DNA of 35,291 bases from Chara braunii (lineage: Eukaryota; Streptophyta; Charophyceae; Charales; Characeae): the NCBI GenBank assembly GCA_003427395.1, contig BFEA01000394.1, positions 1,337,253 to 1,372,543 on the forward strand, written 5' to 3'. Below the pieces are notes generated by a model. That model made no database searches. It saw only the letters and a program-made list of their open reading frames with translations, and was not told the DNA's origin. The position numbers and the translations under genes are program-made. Positions 9,755 through 20,221 of the stretch are shown here, piece after piece (within the stretch, counting starts at the first letter, position 1; the number at the start of each line of letters is the position of its first letter).

Positions 9755-9800
9755 TACCCATGCTAATTTTCTCTGTATCTATCCAATTTTAACGGACAAC
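9755..9800 (-). pseudogene. U6 snRNA-like fragment 2 (core only)
   Basis: The minus strand reads AAAATTGGATAGATACAGAG then AAAATTAGCATGGG. This retains the U6 ACAGAGA box and the ATTAGCATGG segment that pairs with U4, with few substitutions. The 5' stem-loop and 3' part are absent or unrecognisable. It lies 49 bases to the right of the pyrimidine tract and in the same orientation as fragment 1. Confidence 0.7.
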
Positions 9801-10552
9801 CAGTACGCATCTTCCCTCTCTGAAGGTGCGTCTTCCAAACAGATACTGGACAACCTTTCCATTCACAGGTGTCCCACTCATCATGTACTCCATAAAAAAA
9901 GACCAACTTGCGGGTCTTCTGCACAGCTCAATAATTGAATACTCACCATACGAATATTCAGGATCCTCACATCCTTTTCACAAAACAGACTGCGCTTCCT
10001 TGCCTTATACTCGGCTCTCTTATCTGCCCAAGGGCAGGTCGCACGAGTATACCGGTGAGTAGACAGTTCACATTCATCCAGATTCACAAAGTAGAAGATA
10101 CACCAAGCATTTTCTCGCGCATATTTCACACCAAGCCATCATCCATCAAAATAGGACCACACAAGTGAGAGTGAGAGTGATCGTCATATACAAAAAGTCT
10201 CGAGATAATGTACACTCAGGGATAAAATATCCCACATGAAATGCTTCCAACATACACTCAGCGGCAGAACGCCCCATACACAAATGTCCCCAAATTGTAA
10301 CCCACTCAACTCACTCAAAGCCACACTCACACTGATGTCGTTCTCAAAATACAAGTTGGGCCTGTCTCTCGAAGCCTAGGCTCCCTAAGTATGTACAAAC
10401 CTCATCTACCATGTCCCAGTCCTCAAGATGGCAGACTCAACAAAAATCCAACCCAAACTGCCTGACAAAAAGCAAACGACACCTAGGTCTACATAATGTC
10501 ATTCAATCCTAACTCTAATCCTATACGCAACATGTCAACCATATAAGAAAAC
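9801..10552. other. probable 3' untranslated region of the outer element
   Basis: No gene is visible in this 750-base A/C-rich stretch between U6-like fragment 2 and the stop codon of the 3' zinc-knuckle ORF. Read on the minus strand it follows that ORF directly, so it is likely internal, 3' untranslated element sequence. A short purine repeat, GTGAGAGTGAGAGTGA, occurs at about 10164-10180. Confidence 0.4.
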
Positions 10553-13204
10553 TCAGTCCTGGTCGCTCATCTCCTCCTGGTTTTGCCTATATAGCTGAGC
10601 TCTACCCCCATCTGCAGATCTCTCTACTCTCCTGCCCTGTCTATCATACATCCTGCCTCCTTCCTCTGTAACCTTCCCCTCAGCCTTGTCCTTTAGGAAT
10701 TTAGGACATTGTAAGGCTGGATGCCCCTCCTTGGTACAGAAGAAACAGGATGTATCCAACCACTTTTTGGGCCTCTTCTTTCCCCTCTGAGATCCTGGCG
10801 ATGATGGTCCTTCGCTGGCCTCCTTGCTCAACTCATGGCTCTGAGGCATATCCAAAGGCTCCTCTCGTGTCTCCACCTCCTGGGTACTCGATCCAAGTCG
10901 GTCCTCAACCCCCTCTAGCCCATACTTGGGCGTGCCCATCCTCTGGAGCCCGCCCTTGATGACACCCTCAGCCTCAATCCTCATCTCCTTCTCAAGAGGC
11001 TCCTCTATCCTTCGCTCGGGCGAAAACAAACTCGCCTCCTCCTGCATCGAGTGCACCGCCTCAATGAGCACGTCCATAGACCCCTCTGCTGAACCCTGAG
11101 CTGGCTCACTGCTGGATAGTGGTAATCCCTCCTCATCTGCCAAAGATATGACTGGGCCCGCCGCTGCTATAGGTAGCGTCGCGAGCTCAGTAGGGGCTCT
11201 TAACTCGAAAGCCTCTCTCTCTGCCTCCCTCTGAGCTCTCGCCTCTTCCGGCTCCAGGATGACTCTCCCCATAGGTGGCTCCTGGCGAGTCTCTGTTGTC
11301 GATGGTTGTCTTGGCAAACCATGTCCTGGTCGCCTCTGCTCTTCCTGTCGGCTACTCTGTGGCTCGTCCACCTCTCCCTGAGATCGTTGCCTTAGACTCT
11401 CGATGATAGCTGCCTGACTGGCCACCAATGCCCTGAGTTCTTAGATTTCCACCTCCACAGCCTCCAGGCGTACCCAATGACCTGCTTCCTTTATCTTCTT
11501 TCCTGCCAGATCGCTCTCCAATAGCAAGTGCTGGTCAAAAGTTGTCTCGGCTAGAAACTTGATTTTGTGATCCAACCTTTCTTCTGCCTTCCTTGCCACC
11601 CCAAGTCCGACTCTGATTGGCGAAGGAAGCTCCTCTCCTCTCTGCTCCCAGAAGTCCCTCNACATGTCAGGGATCTCCGGGGCCCTAGCTGGCGCGCTGG
11701 GTGGCTGACCTGAGAGTGTTCCTGCTGCCTCCGATCTCTGCCTCTCCTGCTACTGCTCCGGAAGCTCCCCCACTGCCTCCAACCTCTGCCTCTCTTGCCA
11801 TATCTTGTCTATCCTCCTGGTTCTTCTCGCCCTCTTTTCCTCTGCTTTCTCTCCGGCTGGCACCCTTTCCCTCGTGCGGAGGTCAGCCCTCCTCGGGATC
11901 TCTGCCTCCATCTCCTTCTCGGGCTGACACGGCTCCTGGCGTGGCTCTGCAGGTGTTGGCTCTTCCAGGTCTGGGTGCTCCAGGGCATGAGCTGCTAGGT
12001 GTCTATCAATCAAGGTCAAGGCTTCTCTCCTTACAGTTGCCCTCTCTCTCCTCCTTTCTGCTCTCCCTTCTGGCGAAGGAGCTTTTTCTGATGACGGTAA
12101 TGGGGCCTCCTCTCTCTGCAACCCCTCCCCTGCCTGGCGAGTGCTCCCCGGTGCATCCCCGAGTCTCAAACCCACCGCTGGTGTCTGAGGGGGCGTGTCC
12201 TCTTCAACCTTTATCACTTCCTTCCTTGCACGTCTCTCCTCATCGCCCAACCCTCTCTCTCGCTGAGTGTCCTGGACCTCCTCCTGCGGCACCTCCTCTC
12301 GTGGCACCTCCTCTCGTGGCACCTCCTCTCGTGGCACCTCCTCTGCCTGCTCTCCACGCTCCTCACCCCGAGGCGATGCTCTCCACTGAGAGATATCCAA
12401 ATGCGCCTCCAACTCCCTCAAAGGTTCCTTAGACGCTGGCGGCTCCAGCTGTGTGCTTGCTGGCGACCTCCTCAATCCACCCTCGGTAAACCGATGGAAC
12501 TCCACTGGTCCCAACCCACACTCTGGGTACGCGCCTTGCTCCTTAGCATCCGGCTCTGGTTCCTCCTCTCTCCTAGCTAGGCCCTTTCGTCCTCCTCGAG
12601 ACGGTCTCACCTCCCTGGGCTCAGGGTCCCTCTGCCTCTGACTCCTCTGACGCCTCTCAACTCTGGGCTAAGGGGGCTCTGGCCGTCGAAAGGCCTCTCT
12701 CAGATGTGCACTACAACTCTCCCAGTCCCGGGTCATGCTTCTGACTTGGCTAGCTAGTGGCCTTTCCGCCTTCCTGGTCCAGAGTGGTAGCGTCTGCATC
12801 CAATCATCTCTCGGTATACCCTGCCCCTGCATGAACCACTTAAATGCAGGGATGAAGTCCGACGCATTTCCAATCTCCAGGCGGATTGGCCTGCCATCAG
12901 GTCCCATAGGTGAGGGTCGCAGCTCCTGCATCCTCCACTCCACCTCTGATCTCGTCGTCGCCTCCCTACGGATCCACGCGATGGGCTCCTCGAACCTGCC
13001 TGCTCCCCTCAGTCTCTCAATCACCAGGGCCACGGTCCAGCCCATACGCCTCGCATGATCCCAAAAGCTGTCCAGGAATAGCTCGATGTCCCCATCATCG
13101 TACACCGGAGTACTCTCTCGATGGTGAGACCCATGTCGCTCATATCCTCCTGATGCTCCCAACGGCCTCCGAGGCAGCCGTGTCCCCCTCCCTCCTCTTG
13201 GCAT
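10553..13204 (-). pseudogene. extra gag-like zinc-knuckle ORF 3' of integrase
   Basis: One frame of about 884 codons runs from ATG at 13204 to the stop at 10553, broken by three in-frame stops (12668-12670, 11750-11752, 11441-11443) but no frameshift. The N-terminal 180 residues look like a folded, tryptophan-rich, gag-like segment. The middle is a long charged Glu/Arg/Pro-rich region with a 5 x 15-bp repeat giving EEVPR units (12286-12360). The C-terminal third is acidic and ends in a CCHC knuckle, CFFCTKEGHPALQC (10706-10747), followed by a basic tail. A CCHC knuckle binds nucleic acid in Gag-type proteins. The place of this ORF, after integrase, is unusual, because gag normally precedes pol. 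The first stop replaces a CAG-like codon. I infer a second nucleocapsid-like or RNA-binding protein of the element. An N at 11661 affects one codon. Confidence 0.72.
12286..12360 (-). repeat. 15-bp minisatellite inside the 3' ORF
   Basis: Five tandem 15-base units of the form GTGGCACCTCCTCTC encode repeated EEVP(R/Q) on the minus strand. Four are nearly identical and the leftmost differs (GCGGC). The period is a multiple of three, so copy-number changes would keep the reading frame. Confidence 0.9.
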
Positions 13205-13369
13205 GACTGTCTTCGTAAAGTCAAACCTGCACAACAGGTGAAAGGAAACAACAGGCACACATTGGGGTAAGCAAACAGGTGACAATCAAGCAAGCTCAGA
13301 CCAGACCATACTCATGCAGCATACAACCTATCTGACCTACATATCCTATCGCTTTTATTCTAGAGGTAG

Positions 13370-14669
13370 TCAAATCGTTTCTCTTACCTCTTCTCTCGCC
13401 ACAAATTTCTTCAATCGCGTTCCAGATACCCAATCCTTCCACTCAGTCACATTCAACTCCTCAATCTGATACGCTCCGAAGTCTCCAACCCGTACGATCC
13501 GGTAGGGACCTAACCACCTCTTATCAAGTTTCTTGGACTACTGCTTTTCCAGCGATGAATCGTAGAGAAGCACGACGTCCCCAACTGCCAGAAAAACTTT
13601 CCTCACTCGAGCACACTGATCCCATCGAGCCTTATCATCCATACCACTTCTAGCCACTTGATCGGACACCTCCTGGATCCTTTCCTCTATCGCTCATATC
13701 TGTCGCGATCGAATGTCGAGCAATTCCTCAAAGGACAAGTCGACTTCCAGATCCTGGCGCCTCCAAGTTTTAAGAAAACTCTCGACAGGGAAGGTGGCGT
13801 GCCTTCCATACCACAGCGTCGCAGGTGCGTACTTGGTGGATTTTTTCACTGTAATGTTCTCGATGAAGAATGTCACCCTTAGGTACCTTGGCCATTGATT
13901 AGCTCTCCCTTCGGTCCATTTAGCCAGGAGACTCGTAATGGTATTGTGCCCTCTTTCCACCGGAGCGTTTGCTTGGGGGTGCGCGGCCGTCGTGTAGTTC
14001 GCTGCTACACCATACCTTAAAAACAACTCCTGCACCTCCTGGCAAGTAAATTCCGATCCCCTGTCCATTACGAACTCCCTAACGAAAGGATAACGCAGGT
14101 AGTACTCTTCGATGCAGCTAACCAAGACAACACCAATCTTGGTACGAATGACACGTCCGTCTGCAAAGCCAGACAGGTTATCGCGCCCATCAAAGATGTA
14201 GTTATAGCCCTGATCCCCAAGCGGCATGAAAAGTAAATCGAGATGCACTACAGCCCCCACCTCTCGCTCTAGCCTTGGATGCAGTGGCTCTCCTTGCCTC
14301 AAACGAGATCTCTCCTGACAGGGTATGCAGGATCGACAAAATTTCTCGACCATGTCCATCATCCCATCTCAGTAGTACAACTCACTTATCTTGGCATACG
14401 TGGCTTGTACCCCTCGATGCCCTCCTGCAATGCCATCATGAAGTGCTACTACGACGTCAATCTGGCGGTTCCTACCGCAGACGACTCTCCTGGGATTCCC
14501 CACCTCTCTTCTTACGAAGAGGTGACCATCTCGCACTAAGAAGCGCTGCAACATCCTCTGAGCCCTATCGCTTGCATCCCTTAACCGCATCTCGCAAGAC
14601 AAGAGAAGCCCCAACTCTAGGTAGATCCCATCATACTCTTCTGCACGAAAGGCCTCCCTAATTTCCCCC
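13370..14669 (-). pseudogene. Ty3/gypsy integrase (pol C-terminal part)
   Basis: The HHCC zinc-binding domain runs from HDGIAGGH to CRSCIPC. The DD35E core follows: Asp at 14237-14239 (HLDLL), Asp at 14063-14065 (in DRGSEFT), and Glu at 13955-13957 (in PVERGH). There are 35 residues between the second Asp and the Glu. A tail with a WLGPYRI motif near 13490 resembles the GPY/F module of Ty3/gypsy integrases. The frame is cut by stops at 14369-14371 (a Trp position in the context), 13694-13696 and 13538-13540. It enters from the RNase H part through a frameshift at a G7 run near 14667. Catalytic residues remain, so the damage is to continuity. It would insert element cDNA into the nucleus-held genome. 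The final stop is at 13370-13372. Confidence 0.93.
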
Positions 14670-16514
14670 CCTCGAACTCGTCGTCCTGACTCTCGGACAC
14701 TTCGTCCACATTCCTTGCCGGGTTCAACGAGCCTGACTGGCCGAGGCTTTCCTGCAATAACATGTTGACGAGGAGATACATTTCTCCCATTAGATCCTCA
14801 TGCCGTTCTACCTGGCCTGGTCCTTCCTCGATCGTTCTTATGTCTTCCACCAGACTATGCGAACTTGCCAGCGCCAACTCCATCATCCACTGAACATCCT
14901 TACCTCCCCAAGGATCTTCTTCTTCAAAGGGTTTGAGGACTAGCTCTGTCCTCCTTTCATATCCGCTCGGCGCTTGCCAAATAGGATAGCCCACACAGCT
15001 AGGCACTCGCGGCGCCCACTTGTTGATATGGAGACGGACATCTTCCTCCTGATCCAGGAATCCATCAACTGGGGGCATATTCTTCACTGCCTCTCCTTCC
15101 TGGTTATCCCAGTTGATACGACTCATCCCATCCGCCTGGTTCTTGCTACCAGGAATACGCTCCAACTCGAAGTTAAACATCCAGATGTACGTCAGCTATC
15201 TGGCAACCGTCGGATCCGATGGAACGTAATTCCTCAGAGAGTAGGCCAGGGCGGTTGGGTCCACTCTCAAAATAAACCTCTGGCCGAAGATGTAGTTCCG
15301 GAAGATCCGTAGACAGTGGAGGACAGCAAGGGTCTCCCTTTTGAACTGAGAGTAGTTTCTCTCTGTCGTACGGAGAGTCCGACTCTCAAATCGCAAGGGC
15401 CTTTTCTTTCCCTCCATGTCTACCTGAATTAGAACTCCTCCTAAGGCAGTTGGCCCCCCATGTGTTTCAACAATGAAGGGTCGCGTTTCCGTGGCATCAT
15501 AATCTGGCGCTCCTAACACCAACCCTCCCTCTCGAAACTCCTCCTTCATTCTGACCACCACCTTTTCTTGCTCTTCACCCCAAACCCACTCCTGATCCTG
15601 ACGAACTAACTTCCTCAGCTGCTCAGTCTTAGCGGCGAAGTTCTCGACGAAGGCCCTCCAAAATCCACACGTACCGAGGAAGCTCCTCACATCAGTTATT
15701 GAGTAGAAAGGAACTGTCCACTCAGTAATCTTGTCCGTCTTCTTCACATCCGGTCTTCGGCCCTTCTCGCTGCAGACGAACCCCAAGATAGTCGCTTCCC
15801 TCATGCAGTGTCTGGATTTGGCCCCGCTCGCCGTGAGGTTGTGCTCCTCAAGTAGACTCAGGACTTTATCGAGTTCCTGGATGTGCTTCCAAACAAAGCG
15901 CCTTACCCCTGGCAAGACCTCGTCGCTCTCCTTTATTGTCGGCCCCTTCACCGCCAAATCGTCGATGTATGGCTGTGTGATATGAGGGCTAACTGACTGC
16001 ATAGTCTGAATCATGGCCCGTTGGACCATTGCTACCGCGTTGGTCCACCCTTGTGGGGCCACGTTCATGTGGATTAATCCTCGTGGCGTGTGCATAGCTG
16101 TCACCGGCTTATCCGGCGGGTAGACTGAAAACTGATTATATCCTGAGTAAAGGTCTATAAGTGAGATTATAGGCCTTCCAACACAGGATTCTGACAGAGC
16201 ATCCACATTTGGCAGTCCTCCAGCATCCCGCACGGTTACTGCATTCATCCTCTGCAAATCTTATACCCACCGCAACGTGCCGTTCGGTTTGATGAAGCAG
16301 AACCACGGGGACGCATACGGCCCACTCGAATAATCGGCGACGTGCGTACGTATCTTGCCGTCGAGGTAATCCACCACTTTCTTCTCCTTGTCAGGATTAG
16401 GATATCGTGCCCCTCTCATGTTCCAAGGCTCGAATGGCACAGTGTGGATGCGGATCATAGGTATTTTGTCTACATTTAGCCTGCCACGCTCCTCGTCACT
16501 AAACGCATAGGAGC
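14670..16514 (-). pseudogene. Ty3/gypsy reverse transcriptase and RNase H (pol middle part)
   Basis: RT runs from YAFSDEERG (16505 downward), with SPWFCFIKPNGTLRWV, then LIDLYSGYNQF, MNVAPQGWTNA and the catalytic YIDD at 15958-15969. A thumb/connection region containing DVRSFLGTCGFWRAF follows. The RNase H domain then starts near RPFIVETHGGPTALGG and includes SRTLRTTERNYSQFKRE and FILRVDPTAL. The first RNase H catalytic acid is normally Asp in this setting; here it is His (15460-15462). Stops lie at 16261-16263 (RWV*DLQ) and 15196-15198 (VAR*LTY). The N-terminal part of pol is displaced to 24311 and above by the inserted LTR B. An acidic linker (15180-14670) leads to integrase. It copies element RNA into DNA; as sequenced it cannot make a full product. 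Confidence 0.94.
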
Positions 16515-17111
16515 TGTCGGGCGCATCGGTCCGGCAGCGCACGGGGGCAGCACTGGACCCTCCCGGCAGCGTCATGCAGGAGTTGGTTTTTAGAACTCTT
16601 CGTCATAATATACATGGAGCTTCCACAAGCCGCTCCGGCCGGCCGCGCCAGCGATATCTCTCGCGAGCCCCTACGACAGGATAGGGCCTACGCGAGGCAC
16701 GACTTACCTACACCTTACGGGAGCTGTCACCTCCCTTCGGTGGGCGTATCCCCGCCGAGCTACCAGTCCACAGTACGAAAGCTAATCAGTTGCAATCGCA
16801 GAGGTGGACCAGCCGAGGGCGTTTCTCGTTCGCTGTAGCATAGGGGGTACGCGCGGTAATACGCCTCTATCGGACCCGCATGCAAACCGACATCTTGGGG
16901 GGGCTGAGGTCCCAAGCGCGACTCATCGTCGGTCGACTAGGACGCATCCCATACACCACGCGCACTCCACTTTACGAATACACATACACACAAAACAACA
17001 TATATACGAAACGACACAATACCAACAATGCGACAACGCTCCTAGCCCCTCGGTAGCCAACCCATAACTTTCCAGTGCGGAAATCGGATAGGCGTCGCGC
17101 GCTGAACTTAG

Positions 17112-17118
17112 TATAAAA
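17112..17118 (+). promoter_or_regulatory. TATAAAA box on the plus strand of LTR B
   Basis: This is the counterpart of 4163-4169 in LTR A, in the context AGTATAAAACCGCGCGGACG. The motif and the following GC-rich segment are conserved although B is diverged. AATAAA follows at 17896-17901, about 780 bases downstream on the same strand. Function is inferred only. Confidence 0.3.
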
Positions 17119-18014
17119 CCGCGCGGACGCAGGGCATACTCACTTCGACTTGCAATGCAGGCATACACAAGCAGTCGCAACGATGGCGTACTATCTAGTG
17201 CCCATAATCAAGCGGTCCCTCATGGATCCGAGTACCGCTTATGACACTCAAGTGTTAGACTTGAAATGTCGTGAGGGTCTAACCCTTCACGACATTGCAC
17301 GGCTGAAGGAAAAGTCGTGCAGCCGCCGCTGCACCTTAGGCTCTCGACCTGAGTGTCTCGGTAGGTAAATCACATAAGCTCTTCGCGAGGGAAAACCCCT
17401 CCCCTGCAGAGCCTAGGGATTGGGATGTCCTGGACAAGGACCTCGAATCCTGGCCCAGGACGAAACGTCCGACTAAGAAAATCATCAAAAAGCAAGAGAC
17501 AAAAATAAAAGGAGAGACCTCCCCTAAGCCCCTGAGTCTCAGCTTCTGAGCGAGCTCTAATGTGGGGGCTCTTCAACCCATGCAGACATTCATCCCAAGT
17601 ATACCTATGTATACATATATAAGGGTTAAATATGTGACGATCACTTCTCATGGTTTCGCTGGGGTCTCTCACAATAATACGTATATGTGTGATTGTAGGC
17701 AACAAAGTCCAGAATCTGATTCACAGCACATACCGGCCATCACATCAACGAACCAAATCAACAGCCCACACACTACACGAAGTCAACCCCAACTACCTTC
17801 GACACTCATACCCCTCGCTTTAGCCATGCAAACCCCAAACCTCTTGTCCAACCAACCTTAATTAAATACTCAGCACCTTTGTTAAATGGCCATTCAATAA
17901 AAGTCCGGGTGAAACCTTAATAAAACAACGAAATCACCAGGGCTAAAGCCTTTTAGGTTGAGTGTAGAGGGAGAGTTGAAATTGAGTCGTAGACCGACGA
18001 ATCGGCAACCGACC

Positions 18015-18031
18015 TGTTATCAGTGATAACA
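18015..18031. promoter_or_regulatory. conserved 17-bp palindrome in LTR B
   Basis: TGTTATCA-G-TGATAACA is identical to the copies at 5604-5620 and 30050-30066. It is preceded by ATCGGCAACCGAC in all three, itself containing CGG..CCG symmetry. Confidence 0.6.
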
Positions 18032-18287
18032 GTAAGTGATCCTCAAGGGATCAAGATGGATCTAGCCCTGAACTTGGATCAAATGATCAAAAGGACCTGT
18101 AACACACGGCAGATCAATCCCCAAGCTAAGATCATAAGTGTATGGAGAATACAACTCCATAATACATCCTCACTCAAAACTTCCTTATTAGCTAAATCTA
18201 AGTCTACTTTTAAGTCTGTGCTTAAGCTGAAGGTAGACCAACTGCAAAGTCTCCCCTATTCTGGGTGGATCACCTGAATATCGCACT

Positions 18288-18990
18288 AAGTAGCGCTTCC
18301 CGTAGGAAAAGTCTCTTTTCATAATTTTTATAAGCCGGGATATGAGAGCAGAAATAATCTCTAACTCTGGAAAGTCAAATTCTGTCTAACTCTCTGAATT
18401 AGTAGAAATTTGGGCAGCGCTCCCTTTAGAAAGCGAGACTTCCCAGATTTGTACTAAGTCAGATATGAAAGCAGAATTAATCTCTAACTCNAGTCAGATA
18501 TGAAAGCAGAATTAATCTCTAACTCTAGAAAGTCAAATTTTGTCGAAACTCTCTGAATTAGTAGAAATATGGGCAGCACTCCCTTTAGAAAGGGAGACTT
18601 CCCAGATTTATACTTAGTCAGATATGAAAGCAGAATTAATCTCTAATTCTGGAAAGTCAAATTCTGTGTAACTCTCTGAATTAGTAGAAATTTTGGCAAC
18701 ACTCCATTTAGAAAGGGAGACTTCCCAGATTTACACTAAGTCAGGTCCAGAATTTGAGAATAACTTTGGCTTCCCAAAGTTCAATTTTGTCTAACTCCCT
18801 GAATTAGCAAAAATTTGGGCAGCAGTCCCTTTAGAAAAGGAGACTTCCCAAATTTGAACTAAGCCAGATATATGGAAAGGACAAGCTGAACTCTGACAAG
18901 TCAAAAGTTGACTAACTTCTTGGATTTGTAGAAATTTCGGCAGCGCTTCCCGTAGGAAAAGTGACTTGCCAAGATTTATACAAAGCCAAG
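18288..18990. repeat. about 120-bp tandem array with CTCCCTTT hairpin, LTR B
   Basis: Six units are marked by GGCAGC or close variants near 18288, 18412, 18571, 18693, 18817 and 18938, about 120 bases apart. One interval is longer because of a short internal duplication that includes an N at 18491. A perfect hairpin, CTCCCTTT-AG-AAAGGGAG, lies at 18579-18596. Other units carry near-perfect versions, and the outermost units carry CTTCCCGTAGGAAAAG instead. Noncoding. Confidence 0.88.
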
Positions 18991-19259
18991 TATAAGAAAA
19001 TATCTCAGAAAATGCAGGAATTGACCTAGGTAAAAAAAAACGTTATTATTGAAAATGCAGGAATCAACACTAACTCATGTGGCTCTAGCACGTGGCGAGC
19101 AACTACAGCAACTACCTATTGTAATGAAACCCAAACAAACTAGTCATCTCATCCAGTCACATGCAAACCAAACCACGAATGTAAGTACTCTCACCCTCCC
19201 AAGTTCATTCCATATAAATAGTTCGTGAATCTTCAAGTTATTGAATCCTTATACCCATC

Positions 19260-19975
19260 TTACATAAGACATAGAGCTGGACCATTCGCCATGGAAACAA
19301 TGCCCAACTTGTCTTTATGATATACACGAACAGGTTGCACAACTATTTTTTCTCTTCTTTTGGGCAGATGGCTAAACCATTCGCCATGGAAACAATACCT
19401 AGTCGCCCTGAGTTGTTTAATATCCAAAGATTTTAATATTTCTCTGACTTTGATAAAAAGAAAAGACAAATATGGGCAGGGGACTGAACCATTCACAGTA
19501 GAAACGATGTTCAGCTTGCCCCAAACTGTTTTTATTTATATTCTGCATTTTCCTTCTCTCTTTTTAATGATATGGCTTAACGCTGGACCATTCACAGTAG
19601 AAACAATGCCCAACTGCCAGTTCACATGCAAATATACATAAAGTACTTTCCTTTATACTTAGTTTAATTTATGTGCGTGGTTTTCAGGCTAAGCCATTCA
19701 CCATGGAAACAATGCTTAGCTTTAGACCAAAAATCCTCCCTCAGAATAAAACAAGAATTTAAACCCTTTCAATCAGGCAAAAACCCTCAGAGTTAACTAG
19801 AGTAGCCAGACCATTCACAGTAGAAACAATGCCTGGTTCCCTAGAAAACAATAAAATAAGCATAGCAACCAGACCATTCACAGTAGAAACAATGTTCGGT
19901 CCTTCAGAAAACAGTCAAATAAACATAGCCCTGAGCCATTCACAGTAGAAACAATGCTCCGGCTTTGGTTGGCCC
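19260..19975. repeat. hairpin array with a different core, LTR B
   Basis: Eight units carry the core CATTCACAGTAGAAACAATG or the variant CATTC(G/A)CCATGGAAACAATG. CATT pairs with AATG in each. Outer arms vary: CTGAAC/GTTCAG (19484-19489/19509-19514), GCTAAGC/GCTTAGC (19688-19694/19714-19720), CCAG/CTGG (19806-19809/19833-19836) and GAGC/GCTC (19933-19936/19956-19959). Several other units have only three paired arm bases. It occupies the place of the AACTTA arrays of A, C and D. Confidence 0.88.
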
Positions 19976-20221
19976 TGTCAAACGCATGCAAAACTGCCTT
20001 CCTTCCACCTTTCCCCCATTTCATACCTTAATCTGCTTTCAGTCAAACGTAAACTGAAACTTATGCTTCACTCTCATACATTTTTTCCATTCAATCTGAT
20101 TAGGTCCTGAAGAGAAAAACAAAATCCATAGGGACAATTCATGCATACATCAATCATACTACAGGGAGATAGGCAAACATGGGTAATAGTGGGTCATACA
20201 GATAAAGATGATTTACCTGAA

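Noticed and set aside
9266-9766. 166-codon plus-strand reading frame
   Set aside because: Most of it is Phe/Pro translation of the T/C homopolymer tract, and it also crosses a U6-like sequence on the other strand.
11701-12432. 243-codon plus-strand Pro/Ser/Leu-rich frame
   Set aside because: It is the antisense shadow of the Glu/Arg-rich 3' ORF; the minus-strand frame extends far beyond it and ends in a zinc knuckle.
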